The notes: generated from the sequence alone by a model not told the origin. A DNA stretch of 64,000 nucleotides from UBA7446 sp024639165 (GCA_024639165.1 JAHEIX010000005.1:1-64000), one strand, 5' to 3'; shown: positions 1 to 8,843, numbered from the stretch's first letter. Made by a program: numbers and translations.

Positions 1-115
1 AGGTATTCGTCACCGTGTTGGTTTACCACTTCGTGGTCAACGCACCAAGAATAACTCAAGAACACGTAAAGGAAAACGCAAAACAGTTGCTAACAAAAAG
101 AAAGTAACTAAATAA
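1..115 (+). CDS. rpsM: 30S ribosomal protein S13, C-terminal part
   Basis: The window opens inside this gene; reading begins at base 2 and ends with TAA at 113-115. The visible 37 residues contain the S13 C-terminal signature (GIRHRVGLPLRGQRT) followed by the basic tail that contacts rRNA and tRNA in the small-subunit head. It sits 12 bases before rpsK, the usual S13-S11-S4-rpoA-L17 order, so it belongs to the same operon. The start lies outside the window. Confidence 0.95.
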   Translation, partial: GIRHRVGLPLRGQRTKNNSRTRKGKRKTVANKKKVTK

Positions 116-127
116 AGTAGTTGACAG

Positions 128-511
128 ATGGCAAAATCAAGTTCAAAAAAGCGTAAAGTTGTGGTGGAAGCCTTTGGCGAAGCCCACATTAACGCATCGT
201 TTAATAATATCATTGTATCCCTAACCAACAAAAAAGGTGAGGTGATTTCATGGTCTTCTGCAGGTAAGATGGGCTTTAGAGGCTCAAAGAAAAACACGCC
301 TTATGCTGCACAACTTGCAGCCGAAGACGCTGCAAAAGTAGCTCAAGAAGCAGGCCTTAGAAAGGTAAAAGTTTTTGTAAAGGGACCAGGTAACGGACGC
401 GAGTCAGCGATCAGAACCCTTCACAATGGTGGCATTGAAGTCACCGAAATAGTTGACGTGACGCCTATGCCGCACAACGGATGTCGTCCACCAAAAAGAC
501 GTAGAGTTTAA
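128..511 (+). CDS. rpsK: 30S ribosomal protein S11
   Basis: The 127-residue protein is the normal length for S11, a platform protein of the 30S subunit that helps form the mRNA exit region. It shows the family landmarks: INASFNNIIVSLT near residue 22, the GMxFRGSKKNTPYAAQ-type segment around 47-62, KVFVKGPGNGRESAIR around 101, and the C-terminal PMPHNGCRPPKRRRV. It lies between rpsM and rpsD in the conserved alpha-type operon and is surely co-transcribed with them. The ATG at 128 fits the family N-terminus; no strong Shine-Dalgarno is present, as usual in Bacteroidota. Confidence 0.98.
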   Translation: MAKSSSKKRKVVVEAFGEAHINASFNNIIVSLTNKKGEVISWSSAGKMGFRGSKKNTPYAAQLAAEDAAKVAQEAGLRKVKVFVKGPGNGRESAIRTLHNGGIEVTEIVDVTPMPHNGCRPPKRRRV

Positions 512-566
512 TACTAACCCCGCTGGCGAAGGATTGACCTTAATTCCCAGCACTTAATTATATAAT

Positions 567-1172
567 ATGGCAAGATATACTGGTCCAAAGACAAAAATCG
601 CCCGTAAGTTTGGCGAAGCTATATTCGGCGAAGACAAGTCGTTCGAAAAGCGTAATTACCCTCCTGGACAACACGGAAATAACCGTCGTAGACCCAAAAA
701 ATCGGAATATGCAATCCAGTTAATGGAAAAGCAAAAAGCGAAATTTACCTATGGTATTTTAGAGCGTCAGTTCCGCAATCTTTTTCTTAAAGCTAATGCT
801 AGCAAGGATGTAACAGGTGAAGTACTACTTCAGCTCTGTGAATCTCGACTAGACAACTTGGTTTACCGCCTAGGTATTGCACCAACTAGAAGCGCTGCTC
901 GCCAACTTGTGGGGCATCGTCACATTACTTTAAATGGAGAAATCATGAACATTCCTTCATGCCAAGTTAAAGTTGGTGATGTCATTGGTGTTCGTGAAAA
1001 ATCTAAATCGCTTGAAGTAATCGAGCGTTCACTTTTTGTTGCTAGCCACGATTTAGAGTGGTTGACTTGGAATGATGCAACACTTGAAGGCACACTGGTT
1101 TCCGTTCCTACCCGTGAGCAAATCACAGAAAATATAAAGGAGCAACTAATTGTCGAATTGTATTCAAAATAA
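567..1172 (+). CDS. rpsD: 30S ribosomal protein S4
   Basis: The 201-residue protein is a primary 16S rRNA binder that starts 30S assembly. The N-terminal segment has MARYTGPK and the YPPGQHG motif near residue 31. The central S4 RNA-binding domain is seen as ESRLDNLVYRLG and RQLVGHRHITLNG around residues 89-123. The zinc-ligand cysteines found in some S4 proteins are not evident. The gene follows rpsK by 55 bases and its stop is only 4 bases before the likely rpoA start, so translation of S4 and RpoA is probably coupled. In other bacteria S4 represses this operon; no operator was identified here. Confidence 0.98.
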   Translation: MARYTGPKTKIARKFGEAIFGEDKSFEKRNYPPGQHGNNRRRPKKSEYAIQLMEKQKAKFTYGILERQFRNLFLKANASKDVTGEVLLQLCESRLDNLVYRLGIAPTRSAARQLVGHRHITLNGEIMNIPSCQVKVGDVIGVREKSKSLEVIERSLFVASHDLEWLTWNDATLEGTLVSVPTREQITENIKEQLIVELYSK

Positions 1173-1176
1173 TCCT

Positions 1177-2169
1177 ATGGCACTATTTAATTTTCAGAAA
1201 CCAGATAAGGTAATCATGATTGATTCAGACGAATTCGAAGGTAAATTCGAATTTCGTCCATTAGAGCCTGGGTATGGGCTAACGGTTGGAAACGCGCTGC
1301 GTCGTGTGATGCTTGCATCGCTTGAAGGTTTTGCGATTACCTCCGTACGCATCGACAAGGTTGACCACGAATTCTCTACACTCCCTGGAGTTGTGGAAGA
1401 TGTTACAGAAATGATTTTGAACTTCAAACAAGTTCGTTTTAAACAACAAATCGAGTCTGTTGATAGCGAATCCGTTAGTGTGGCTGTTTCAGGACAAAAA
1501 CAACTTACAGCTGGTGATTTACAGAAGTTTATCTCTGGTTTTCAAGTGTTGAACCCAGAATTGGTTATTTGTAATATGGACGATAGCGTTCAGCTTAACT
1601 TTGAGTTTACCATTGAAAAAGGACGTGGTTACGTTCCTGCAGAGGAAAACAAAAAAGCAACTGCGCCCATCGGAACCATTGCTATTGATTCGATTTACAC
1701 GCCAATCAAAAACGTGAAATACACGATTGAAAATTTCCGTGTAGAGCAAAAAACAGATTACGAAAAGCTGATTTTTGAAATCATAACAGACGGTTCTATT
1801 CATCCAAAAGATGCGTTAACCGAAGCAGCAAAAACATTGATTCACCACTTTATGTTGTTCTCTGACGAACGCATAACACTTGAAGCTGATGAAATTGCTG
1901 AAACAGAAACCTATGATGAAGAATCACTTCACATGCGTCAATTGCTAAAGACAAAACTTATCGATATGGATTTATCTGTACGTGCGCTTAACTGTCTTAA
2001 AGCAGCTGAAGTTGATACACTAGGTGACTTGGTATCCTTCAATAAAAGTGACTTGATGAAGTTTAGAAACTTCGGAAAAAAATCACTTACGGAGCTTGAG
2101 GAATTGGTAATTGCCAAAGGTCTTAACTTCGGTATGGACTTGGCTAAATACAAACTGGATAAAGACTAA
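1177..2169 (+). CDS. rpoA: DNA-directed RNA polymerase subunit alpha
   Basis: RpoA dimerises to nucleate RNA polymerase assembly, and its C-terminal domain binds UP elements and activators. The N-terminal domain shows GNALRRVMLASLEGFAI near residue 38. The C-terminal domain shows SVRALNCLKAAEV and the FRNFGKKSLTELEE helix-hairpin-helix near residue 290. I chose ATG 1177, giving 330 residues. A start at 1150 would lie inside rpsD and add nine residues that do not look like RpoA. It is flanked by rpsD and rplQ as in most bacteria. Confidence 0.97.
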   Translation: MALFNFQKPDKVIMIDSDEFEGKFEFRPLEPGYGLTVGNALRRVMLASLEGFAITSVRIDKVDHEFSTLPGVVEDVTEMILNFKQVRFKQQIESVDSESVSVAVSGQKQLTAGDLQKFISGFQVLNPELVICNMDDSVQLNFEFTIEKGRGYVPAEENKKATAPIGTIAIDSIYTPIKNVKYTIENFRVEQKTDYEKLIFEIITDGSIHPKDALTEAAKTLIHHFMLFSDERITLEADEIAETETYDEESLHMRQLLKTKLIDMDLSVRALNCLKAAEVDTLGDLVSFNKSDLMKFRNFGKKSLTELEELVIAKGLNFGMDLAKYKLDKD

Positions 2170-2189
2170 GGTCGCAATAGCTATTCATC

Positions 2190-2783
2190 ATGAGACACGG
2201 AAAGAAAGTTGCCCACTTAGGGCGTACAAATACCCACAGAAAAGCGATGCTAGCCAATATGGCATCTTCGCTAATTGAACACAAACGTATCAATACGACA
2301 GTAGCCAAGGCTAAGGCCTTGAAACAGTTTGTTGAGCCGCTTGTTACGCGTTCAAAAGAAGACACTACACATAACCGTCGTATTGTTTTTAGAGCCTTGC
2401 GTAATAAGTATGCAGTAACCGAATTGTTTCGTATTGTTTCTGAGAAAGTTGGTAATCGCCCAGGAGGGTACACACGTATCATCAAACTTGGAAACAGGCT
2501 AGGGGACAACGCTGATATGGCATTAATCGAATTGGTAGACTTCAATGAAGTTTATGAAACCGATAAGCCAAAGAAGAAAAAATCCAGACGTAGAGGTGCT
2601 AAAAAAGCAGCTCCTGCTGAAGTAGCAGAAACAGAAGTTACTGAAGAAGCGCCTGTAGCAGACGAAGCTCCTGCTGAAGTAGCCGCAGAAGCAGCTGTTG
2701 CCGAAGATGTAACCTCTGAAGAGTCAACCCCAGAAGCAGCTGATGAATCAGCATCTTCAGAAGAAGAAAACAAGGCAGAATAA
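2190..2783 (+). CDS. rplQ: 50S ribosomal protein L17 with long charged tail
   Basis: Residues 1-121 are a normal L17 core (MRHGKKVAHLGR, then HRKAMLANMASSLIEHKRI), which sits near the peptide exit tunnel of the 50S subunit. Residues 126-139 form a lysine/arginine-rich linker, and residues 140-197 are a low-complexity run of Ala, Glu, Val and Ser with no recognisable domain. Tails of this type occur in Bacteroidota L17; their role is unknown to me. The gene is last in the ribosomal operon, 20 bases after rpoA, and is followed by a clear hairpin terminator at 2809. Confidence 0.96.
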   Translation: MRHGKKVAHLGRTNTHRKAMLANMASSLIEHKRINTTVAKAKALKQFVEPLVTRSKEDTTHNRRIVFRALRNKYAVTELFRIVSEKVGNRPGGYTRIIKLGNRLGDNADMALIELVDFNEVYETDKPKKKKSRRRGAKKAAPAEVAETEVTEEAPVADEAPAEVAAEAAVAEDVTSEESTPEAADESASSEEENKAE

Positions 2784-2808
2784 GTTTTTAATAGCCTTTT
2801 AATAAATC

Positions 2809-2842
2809 AAAGGATAAACCAGTGGGTTTATCCTTTTTTTTG
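2809..2842 (+). terminator. Intrinsic terminator of the ribosomal protein/rpoA operon
   Basis: A 12-bp inverted repeat (2809-2820 and 2825-2836) has a 4-base loop and runs into a tract of T. It lies 26 bases after the rplQ stop and just before the carA promoter, so it should end the ribosomal transcript. Confidence 0.9.
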
Positions 2843-2845
2843 TGT

Positions 2846-2853
2846 TAATTTTG
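2846..2853 (+). promoter_or_regulatory. Candidate carA -7 promoter box
   Basis: TAATTTTG matches the Bacteroidota -7 consensus TAnnTTTG and lies 20 bases before the carA ATG, directly after the terminator. No clear -33 TTG is seen at the usual distance, so the call rests on the -7 box and position. Confidence 0.6.
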
Positions 2854-2873
2854 CAGAAATACTTTAAACCAAA

Positions 2874-3995
2874 ATGAGTCAATACCTCTCTCGTAATAAA
2901 GCACTTATCTTGCTCGAAGACGGAACGGTATTTCACGGCAAATCCATTGGAATTGAAGGCCAAGCCTTTGGCGAGTTATGCTTTAATACGGGCATGACAG
3001 GTTATCAAGAGATTTTTACAGACCCATCTTATTATGGGCAGCTAATGGTTACTACCAATGCACACATTGGAAACTATGGCGTTTTAAATAACGAATCCGA
3101 GTCTGATGCCATTCAGATTTCAGGACTTATCTGTAAAAACTTCAATACTGGATTTTCACGCGAAGCCGCAGACAGTTCTTTGTTTGATTTTTTCGAAAAG
3201 CAACAACTCGTTGCCATTTCTGATGTAGATACACGTGCACTTGTCAGTTATATACGTGACAACGGTGCTATGAATGCCATAATCTCAACACAAACTGAAG
3301 ACTTAGCTGCATTAAAAAAACAACTCGCAGATGTGCCATCCATGAAAGGATTAGCCCTTGCACCTAAAGTTTCCACATCCGAACCCTATTATGTGGGTGA
3401 TGCAGACGCACCTTTGAAGGTTGCTGCCTTGGATTTGGGTATCAAGAAAAACATCTTGCGCAATCTTGCCAGTAGAGGTGTCTTTATTAAGGTTTTTCCA
3501 TTGAACACTACGTTTGAGGCCATGAGCGATTGGAATCCTGACGGTTATTTCTTGTCCAATGGACCTGGCGATCCAGAACCTTTGCATGCTGCTCAGGCTG
3601 TTGCCTCCAAGATCATTGACAAAGGACTTCCTTTGTTTGGCATCTGTTTGGGACATCAAATTATTGCACTTTCTCAAGGGATTTCAACCTATAAAATGCT
3701 CAACGGTCACCGTGGCATCAACCACCCCGTACTTAATATTGAAACGGGTAAGGGCGAAATCACCTCTCAAAACCATGGTTTTGCTATCAATAGAGCAGAA
3801 ACAGAAACACACAAGGGTGTAGTGATCACACACAAACATCTTAACGATGATACCGTTGCCGGTATACGCATTGAGGGCAAGCCTTGCTTTTCTGTGCAAT
3901 ACCACCCAGAGGCAAGCCCAGGGCCGCACGATTCATCCTACTTATTTGACCAATTTATTTCACAAATTAACAACCATAAAAAGCAAGCATCATGA
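2874..3995 (+). CDS. carA: Carbamoyl-phosphate synthase small subunit
   Basis: CarA is the glutamine amidotransferase subunit; it passes ammonia to CarB to make carbamoyl phosphate for arginine and pyrimidines. The 373-residue protein has the N-terminal small domain (LEDGTVFHGKSIG, then GELCFNTGMTGYQEI) and a class I glutaminase domain with the nucleophile in LFGICLGHQIIALS near residue 258. The catalytic His/Glu pair is in VQYHPEASPGP near residue 343. Its stop overlaps the eno start by 4 bases (ATGA), so the two are translationally linked. The large-subunit gene carB is about 40 kb away, at 43974. Confidence 0.97.
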   Translation: MSQYLSRNKALILLEDGTVFHGKSIGIEGQAFGELCFNTGMTGYQEIFTDPSYYGQLMVTTNAHIGNYGVLNNESESDAIQISGLICKNFNTGFSREAADSSLFDFFEKQQLVAISDVDTRALVSYIRDNGAMNAIISTQTEDLAALKKQLADVPSMKGLALAPKVSTSEPYYVGDADAPLKVAALDLGIKKNILRNLASRGVFIKVFPLNTTFEAMSDWNPDGYFLSNGPGDPEPLHAAQAVASKIIDKGLPLFGICLGHQIIALSQGISTYKMLNGHRGINHPVLNIETGKGEITSQNHGFAINRAETETHKGVVITHKHLNDDTVAGIRIEGKPCFSVQYHPEASPGPHDSSYLFDQFISQINNHKKQAS

Positions 3996-5284
3996 GTATC
4001 ATTTTAAATGTACATGCACGTCAAATCTTTGATTCCAGAGGAAACCCAACCGTAGAGGTTGATGTAATAACAGATACTGGAACCATGGGTCGTGCGGCTG
4101 TACCTTCTGGTGCATCAACTGGAGAACACGAGGCCGTTGAATTACGCGACGGAGGAGATGCCTATATGGGCAAGGGTGTCCTGCAGGCAGTTAAAAATGT
4201 AAATCAAATTATTTCTCCGGAGCTGCTAGGTGCTTCTGTTTTTGAGCAAGAGGAGATCGATCAAATCATGATTGATTTGGATGGTACACCAAACAAGTCT
4301 AAGCTTGGAGCCAATGCTATTTTGGGTGTTTCACTAGCTGTTGCCAAAGCAGCTGCAAACGAATTGGGATTACCACTATACCGCTATATCGGGGGTACAC
4401 GGGCCATTACCCTTCCTGTTCCCATGATGAACATCATCAATGGTGGTTCACACTCTGATGCGCCTATCGCATTTCAAGAATTTATGATCATGCCCGTGAA
4501 AGCAGTTTCGCTTTCACACGCATTACAGATGGGAACGGAAATTTTCCATAACCTTAAGAAAGTACTTAAGGGAAGAAACTTGAGTACTGCTGTTGGCGAT
4601 GAGGGTGGATTTGCCCCTACACTTGGTGGAACCGAAGACGCTTTGGATACCATTTTATTGGCCATTGAAAAATCAGGTTACAAGCCTGCAGAAGAGGTAA
4701 TGATCGCACTAGATTGTGCTGCTGCTGAATTTTATGTAGACGGTAAGTATGATTACTCAAAATTTGAAGGAGAAAGCGGAAAAGTACGTTCTTCTCAAGA
4801 GCAAGCAGACTACCTTGCTTCATTGGCAGAAAAATACCCTATTATTTCTATTGAAGACGGTATGGACGAAAATGACTGGGAAGGATGGAAATACCTCACA
4901 GAGAAAATTGGCGATAAAGCACAATTGGTTGGTGATGATTTATTTGTCACAAACGTAACCCGCTTGAGCCGTGGTATAGAAGAAGACATAGCAAACTCCA
5001 TTTTGATAAAGGTAAATCAAATTGGTTCTTTATCCGAAACCATAGCGGCAGTTCAAATGGCACAAAACGCAGGCTATACCTGTGTGATGTCGCATCGCTC
5101 TGGAGAAACAGAAGACAATACGATTGCAGACTTAGCTGTTGCGTTAAACACAGGTCAAATCAAAACAGGTTCACTATCACGAAGTGACCGTATGGCAAAA
5201 TACAACCAGTTGTTACGTATTGAAGAAGAGTTAGGAAGAATCGCGTTTTATCCTCAAGATAAAGCGTTTAAAGTGAAGCTTTAA
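3992..5284 (+). CDS. eno: Enolase
   Basis: Enolase converts 2-phosphoglycerate to phosphoenolpyruvate in glycolysis. The 430-residue length is standard. It carries the N-terminal ARQIFDSRGNPTVEVDV motif, GASTGEHEAVELRDG near residue 39, metal ligands in the SIEDGMDENDW and LVGDDLFVTN segments, and the SHRSGETED signature near residue 367. Start ATG 3992 overlaps the end of carA. The pairing of eno with carA ahead and gltA behind puts central carbon genes directly downstream of the ribosomal operon. Confidence 0.98.
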   Translation: MSIILNVHARQIFDSRGNPTVEVDVITDTGTMGRAAVPSGASTGEHEAVELRDGGDAYMGKGVLQAVKNVNQIISPELLGASVFEQEEIDQIMIDLDGTPNKSKLGANAILGVSLAVAKAAANELGLPLYRYIGGTRAITLPVPMMNIINGGSHSDAPIAFQEFMIMPVKAVSLSHALQMGTEIFHNLKKVLKGRNLSTAVGDEGGFAPTLGGTEDALDTILLAIEKSGYKPAEEVMIALDCAAAEFYVDGKYDYSKFEGESGKVRSSQEQADYLASLAEKYPIISIEDGMDENDWEGWKYLTEKIGDKAQLVGDDLFVTNVTRLSRGIEEDIANSILIKVNQIGSLSETIAAVQMAQNAGYTCVMSHRSGETEDNTIADLAVALNTGQIKTGSLSRSDRMAKYNQLLRIEEELGRIAFYPQDKAFKVKL

Positions 5285-5305
5285 TTATATTATCGAAATT
5301 AAAAA

Positions 5306-6589
5306 ATGGCAAAATTTGCAAAATTATCCTATGATGGTAAGTCAGTTGAATTCCCTTTGGTTGAAGGAACTGAAGACGAACTTGCAATCGACATCAAGTC
5401 CCTGCGTGCTGCAACAAACCTGATAACTCTTGACCCAGGTTTTAAGAATACAGGTTCTTGCCAAAGCGCCATTACTTTTTTGGATGGAGAAAAAGGGGTG
5501 CTTCGCTATCGTGGATATGACATTGAAGATTTGGCAAAAAATGCTGATTTTTTAGAAGTTGCCTTTTTATTGATTTTCGGTGAGCTTCCCACCTCAGAAC
5601 AGCTTGATAAATTTTTAGTAGACATAAAAGAAGAGTCCTATATTGATGAGGACTTAAAGAAGATTCTTGAAAGCTTTCCAAGTGCTGCACACCCAATGGG
5701 CGTGTTGTCTTCGCTTACAAGTGCACTAACAGCATTTAACCCCAAAACCTTTGATGTTGAAAGCGAAGATGAAATGTACAGAGCTATAGTCCGTATTATG
5801 GGCAAGCTTCCTGTTTTGGTCGCTTGGGTATTTAGAAAAAAATCAGGTCTTCCGCTCAAATATGGTGATTATGCCCTAGGCTATGTGGAGAATATCGCAC
5901 GCATGATGTTCCGCAAACCCAACAAAGAGTACGTTGCCAACCCAGTCATAGACCAAGCGCTAAATAAGCTTTTGATATTGCACGCAGAGCACGAACAAAA
6001 TTGTTCTACCTCAACGGTTCGTATTGTTGGATCGTCACATGCAGGCCTTTTTGCATCTGTAGCTGCTGGTATATCAGCCCTTTGGGGTCCATTACACGGA
6101 GGTGCAAACCAAGCTGTTGTTGAAATGCTTGAAGACATACGTCAAGACGGGGGAGATATTGATAAATACATGATTAAGGCCAAAGATAAAAGTGATCCTT
6201 TCCGATTGATGGGCTTTGGACACAGGGTATATAAAAACTTTGACCCACGGGCACGTATCATTAAGAAAGCCGCCAATGAAGTGCTTGAAAACCTTGGTAT
6301 AGTTGATCCTGTATTGGAAATTGCTAAAAAATTAGAACAAGCCGCGTTAAGTGACCCTTACTTTGCAGATCGTAAACTTTACCCTAATGTTGATTTTTAC
6401 TCTGGTATTATTTATAGAGCTATGGGAATTTCTACGGAAACCTTTACGGTTATGTTTGCACTTGGTCGTTTGCCCGGTTGGATCGCCCAATGGCGTGAAA
6501 TGCGATTGAATAAAGAACCTATTGGTCGCCCAAGACAGATATATGTAGGGCATAACCAAAGACCATTTGTGCCATTGAATAAACGATAA
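5306..6589 (+). CDS. gltA: Citrate synthase
   Basis: This type II, hexamer-class citrate synthase condenses acetyl-CoA and oxaloacetate at the entry of the TCA cycle. The 427-residue protein has the N-terminal extension and GVLRYRGYDIEDLA near residue 64, typical of the Gram-negative large type. The catalytic segments are HAEHEQNCSTSTVR near 223, GPLHGGANQAVVEML near 258, and GFGHRVYKNFDPRA near 298. It follows eno by 21 bases with no terminator between, so the two are probably one transcript. Confidence 0.97.
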   Translation: MAKFAKLSYDGKSVEFPLVEGTEDELAIDIKSLRAATNLITLDPGFKNTGSCQSAITFLDGEKGVLRYRGYDIEDLAKNADFLEVAFLLIFGELPTSEQLDKFLVDIKEESYIDEDLKKILESFPSAAHPMGVLSSLTSALTAFNPKTFDVESEDEMYRAIVRIMGKLPVLVAWVFRKKSGLPLKYGDYALGYVENIARMMFRKPNKEYVANPVIDQALNKLLILHAEHEQNCSTSTVRIVGSSHAGLFASVAAGISALWGPLHGGANQAVVEMLEDIRQDGGDIDKYMIKAKDKSDPFRLMGFGHRVYKNFDPRARIIKKAANEVLENLGIVDPVLEIAKKLEQAALSDPYFADRKLYPNVDFYSGIIYRAMGISTETFTVMFALGRLPGWIAQWREMRLNKEPIGRPRQIYVGHNQRPFVPLNKR

Positions 6590-6597
6590 GTCATGGG

Positions 6598-7512
6598 ATA
6601 AAACTCTGTATACATTCAGAGACGCAAACGCTTACCCACGTATTGTTGGGTACAGCAGCTGCTATGGGCGCTCCGCCCAATATCCAAGATTTATACGATC
6701 CCACTTCCAAAAAGCACATACTCGCTGGAACCTTTCCTAAAAAAGCAGCTTTACAGCGTGCCTTAATTGACCTTGAACATGTTTTTTTGCGCTATGGTAT
6801 AACTGTGCTTCGTCCCGACAATGTCGTGGATTGCAATCAAATATTCGCCCGCGATTTGGGTTTTGTGGTAGACGATATTTTTGTACGTGCCAACATTATC
6901 CCACATCGTGAAAAAGAATTGGCAGGGTTAACTTCATTATTGGCACAAATTCCAAGTTCTCAGCAATTGGTTTTTTCAAAGGAAGTGCACGTTGAAGGCG
7001 GTGATGTCATAGTTCACAACGAATATATTTATGTAGGTATCTCAACCCGTCCAGATTACGCAAAATTACTTACAGCAAGAACAAATAAGGCCGCTGTTGC
7101 TGCTTTGCAACAGGCTTTTCCCAATAAAAAAGTTAAGGCGTTTGAGCTTAATAAATCAAATACGATTCCACACAAGAATGCATTGCACTTGGATTGTTGT
7201 TTTCAGCCAGTGGGAAAAAGTTTTGCCTTGACTTGCCCTGAAGGCTTTGCTGATATGGATGCCTACAATTGGTTGGTCGCCCATTTTGGTGATACTAACA
7301 TATTTGAAGTATCAGCCCTAGAGATGAGTCAGATGATGTGTAATGTGGTATCGATCAGTCCAACTGTAGTGGTGTCAAACACCTCCTTTGTTCGATTAAA
7401 TACTTGGCTACGCCAACACGGCATTACCGTAGAAGAAGTTGATTTTGATGAAATTGGAAAACAAGGTGGTTTGTTTCGCTGCGTTACCCTGCCCTTATCC
7501 CGTACTCCATGA
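6598..7512 (+). CDS. DDAH-like amidinohydrolase (arginine deiminase fold), apparent ATA start
   Basis: This guanidino-group-modifying enzyme resembles dimethylarginine dimethylaminohydrolases, which release citrulline from methylated arginines. Counting from ATA 6598, the pentein-fold active site is visible: EGGD near 133-136, His in ALHLDC near 197 and the nucleophile Cys in LFRCVTLP near 295. The reading frame is open with family-like sequence (KLCIHSETQTLTHVLLGTA) back to an ATA codon, at the place where homologs I recall start with Met. There is no in-frame ATG or GTG upstream. The first standard-type option, TTG 6643, would cut off conserved residues. The substrate is not certain. It overlaps the CtlX-like gene by 4 bases. 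Confidence 0.8.
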   Translation: MKLCIHSETQTLTHVLLGTAAAMGAPPNIQDLYDPTSKKHILAGTFPKKAALQRALIDLEHVFLRYGITVLRPDNVVDCNQIFARDLGFVVDDIFVRANIIPHREKELAGLTSLLAQIPSSQQLVFSKEVHVEGGDVIVHNEYIYVGISTRPDYAKLLTARTNKAAVAALQQAFPNKKVKAFELNKSNTIPHKNALHLDCCFQPVGKSFALTCPEGFADMDAYNWLVAHFGDTNIFEVSALEMSQMMCNVVSISPTVVVSNTSFVRLNTWLRQHGITVEEVDFDEIGKQGGLFRCVTLPLSRTP

Positions 7513-8426
7513 AACCTACCAATCACGTCTTGATGGTACGCCCGGCCAGCTTTCGTGCCAATGAGCAAACCGCTGCAAATAATTATTATCAAAAGCGTAC
7601 CTCCCTGTCTGCTGATGCGTCGCTCATGCAGGCCCAATCGGAATTCGATTCCCTAGTATCTTGTTTACGGGCTAATAATATAAATGTTACCATTGTTCAA
7701 GATACGGCAACGCCCGATACGCCTGATGCCCTTTTTCCAAACAACTGGTTTGCACTTTTGGGTAACGGTCAATTGGTTTTATTCCCCATGTTTGCCAAAA
7801 ACCGAAGAGTTGAACGTTCTGATCGCATATTCAAAGCACTTAGCAAAGATGGATATGAAATAAACAATACGGTTGATTATTCTGCCTATGAACAAAAACA
7901 TCAGTTTTTGGAAGGTACAGGAAGTATGGTCCTTGATCATCAAAACAGCATTGCATATGCCGCACTTTCGCCACGCACAGATGCTGAATTGTTTCATCTT
8001 TTTTGCAAAAAATTTGATTTTACCCCCATAGCTTTTAATGCCTTTCAAACGGTTGGAGAAGAGCGCTTACCTATATACCACACCAACGTTATGATGGTGG
8101 TAGCTCCCCGTTTTGCTCTTGTGTGCTTGGATGCTGTTGATGACCCTGTCGAGCGGGCCTTGCTACAAGACCGTCTTACCTTTTCTGGAAAAGAAGTTGT
8201 TGCGCTTACAGAGAAACAAATTTCCCAATTTGCAGGCAATATGTTAGCACTTACAGCAGCAGGCGGCAAGGTGCTTTTGGTGATGAGTACGCGCGCTTAT
8301 GAGGCGCTTACTTCCCAGCAAATTGCACAGTTGCAGCAGTATGTTAAGCTTGTCCATAGCCCTATCCCGACCATCGAAGATTTGGGAGGGGGTAGTGTTC
8401 GCTGTATGCTGGCAGAAGTATACTAA
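7509..8426 (+). CDS. CtlX-like citrulline/arginine deiminase-fold hydrolase
   Basis: The 305-residue pentein-fold protein resembles the CtlX family (citrulline utilisation hydrolase) and other arginine-deiminase-related proteins. It shows the FPNNWFALLGNGQLVLFPM segment near residue 77, FLEGTGSMVLDH near 138, YHTNVMM near 194 and the C-terminal Cys in GGGSVRCMLAE near residue 299. Its ATG overlaps the stop of the DDAH-like gene (ATGA), so the two are one operon and may act in sequence on methylarginine or arginine and citrulline. That sequential role is inference. The stop overlaps the stop of the next gene on the other strand. Confidence 0.82.
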   Translation: MKPTNHVLMVRPASFRANEQTAANNYYQKRTSLSADASLMQAQSEFDSLVSCLRANNINVTIVQDTATPDTPDALFPNNWFALLGNGQLVLFPMFAKNRRVERSDRIFKALSKDGYEINNTVDYSAYEQKHQFLEGTGSMVLDHQNSIAYAALSPRTDAELFHLFCKKFDFTPIAFNAFQTVGEERLPIYHTNVMMVVAPRFALVCLDAVDDPVERALLQDRLTFSGKEVVALTEKQISQFAGNMLALTAAGGKVLLVMSTRAYEALTSQQIAQLQQYVKLVHSPIPTIEDLGGGSVRCMLAEVY

Positions 8427-8839
8427 AGGTAGTCTCCTGAAATACTGGCTTTTTGCTGCTGAATCTTTTTGAAAAATTCTCGCACACTTTTAGATTTTGA
8501 TGAGATGCTAACCTTGTGATGCTCCATGTGAATGCTGTAGGCCTCTCCAGAACCTTTAAACAGGGTGAGTTTATAATAGGGAATAATCAAGCCGTAAGTT
8601 TCAAGTAGAGACCTAAAGCGAAGAATGATGCCGTTTGGACGGAGTTCAATATTACAGGTATTGTCATTGTGATCCAGAACAAACAAGGAGTCAATTTCTT
8701 TACTACTGGAAACCACATGCAGTTTGGGCGAACCCACTCCACCTAATTTAAGTCTGTTTATTAGCGTAAAGGGTTTGCCAACCAGCGTATCTATGGATTC
8801 GCGCTGGGTTTTGTTATTATACGATACATTTGCTAGCAT
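8423..8839 (-). CDS. Small conserved-type hypothetical protein
   Basis: I do not recognise this 138-residue soluble protein. It has no signal peptide, transmembrane segment or catalytic motif I can name; alternating beta-like segments (FVLDHNDNTCNIELRPNGII, then YSIHMEHHKVSIS) suggest a mostly beta fold. I chose ATG 8839 over a longer start at 8896 because a TATCTTTG -7 box ends 4 bases before it and the extra residues overlap the argS promoter. It is convergent with the CtlX-like gene; the two stop codons share the bases CTAA. Confidence 0.65.
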   Translation of the reverse strand: MLANVSYNNKTQRESIDTLVGKPFTLINRLKLGGVGSPKLHVVSSSKEIDSLFVLDHNDNTCNIELRPNGIILRFRSLLETYGLIIPYYKLTLFKGSGEAYSIHMEHHKVSISSKSKSVREFFKKIQQQKASISGDYL

Positions 8840-8843
8840 ATTA

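Noticed and set aside
2552..2773. 73-residue Ser/Ala-rich minus-strand reading frame inside rplQ
   Set aside because: It is the antisense shadow of the L17 low-complexity tail; its composition is explained by the repeated Ala/Glu codons on the sense strand, and there is no promoter.
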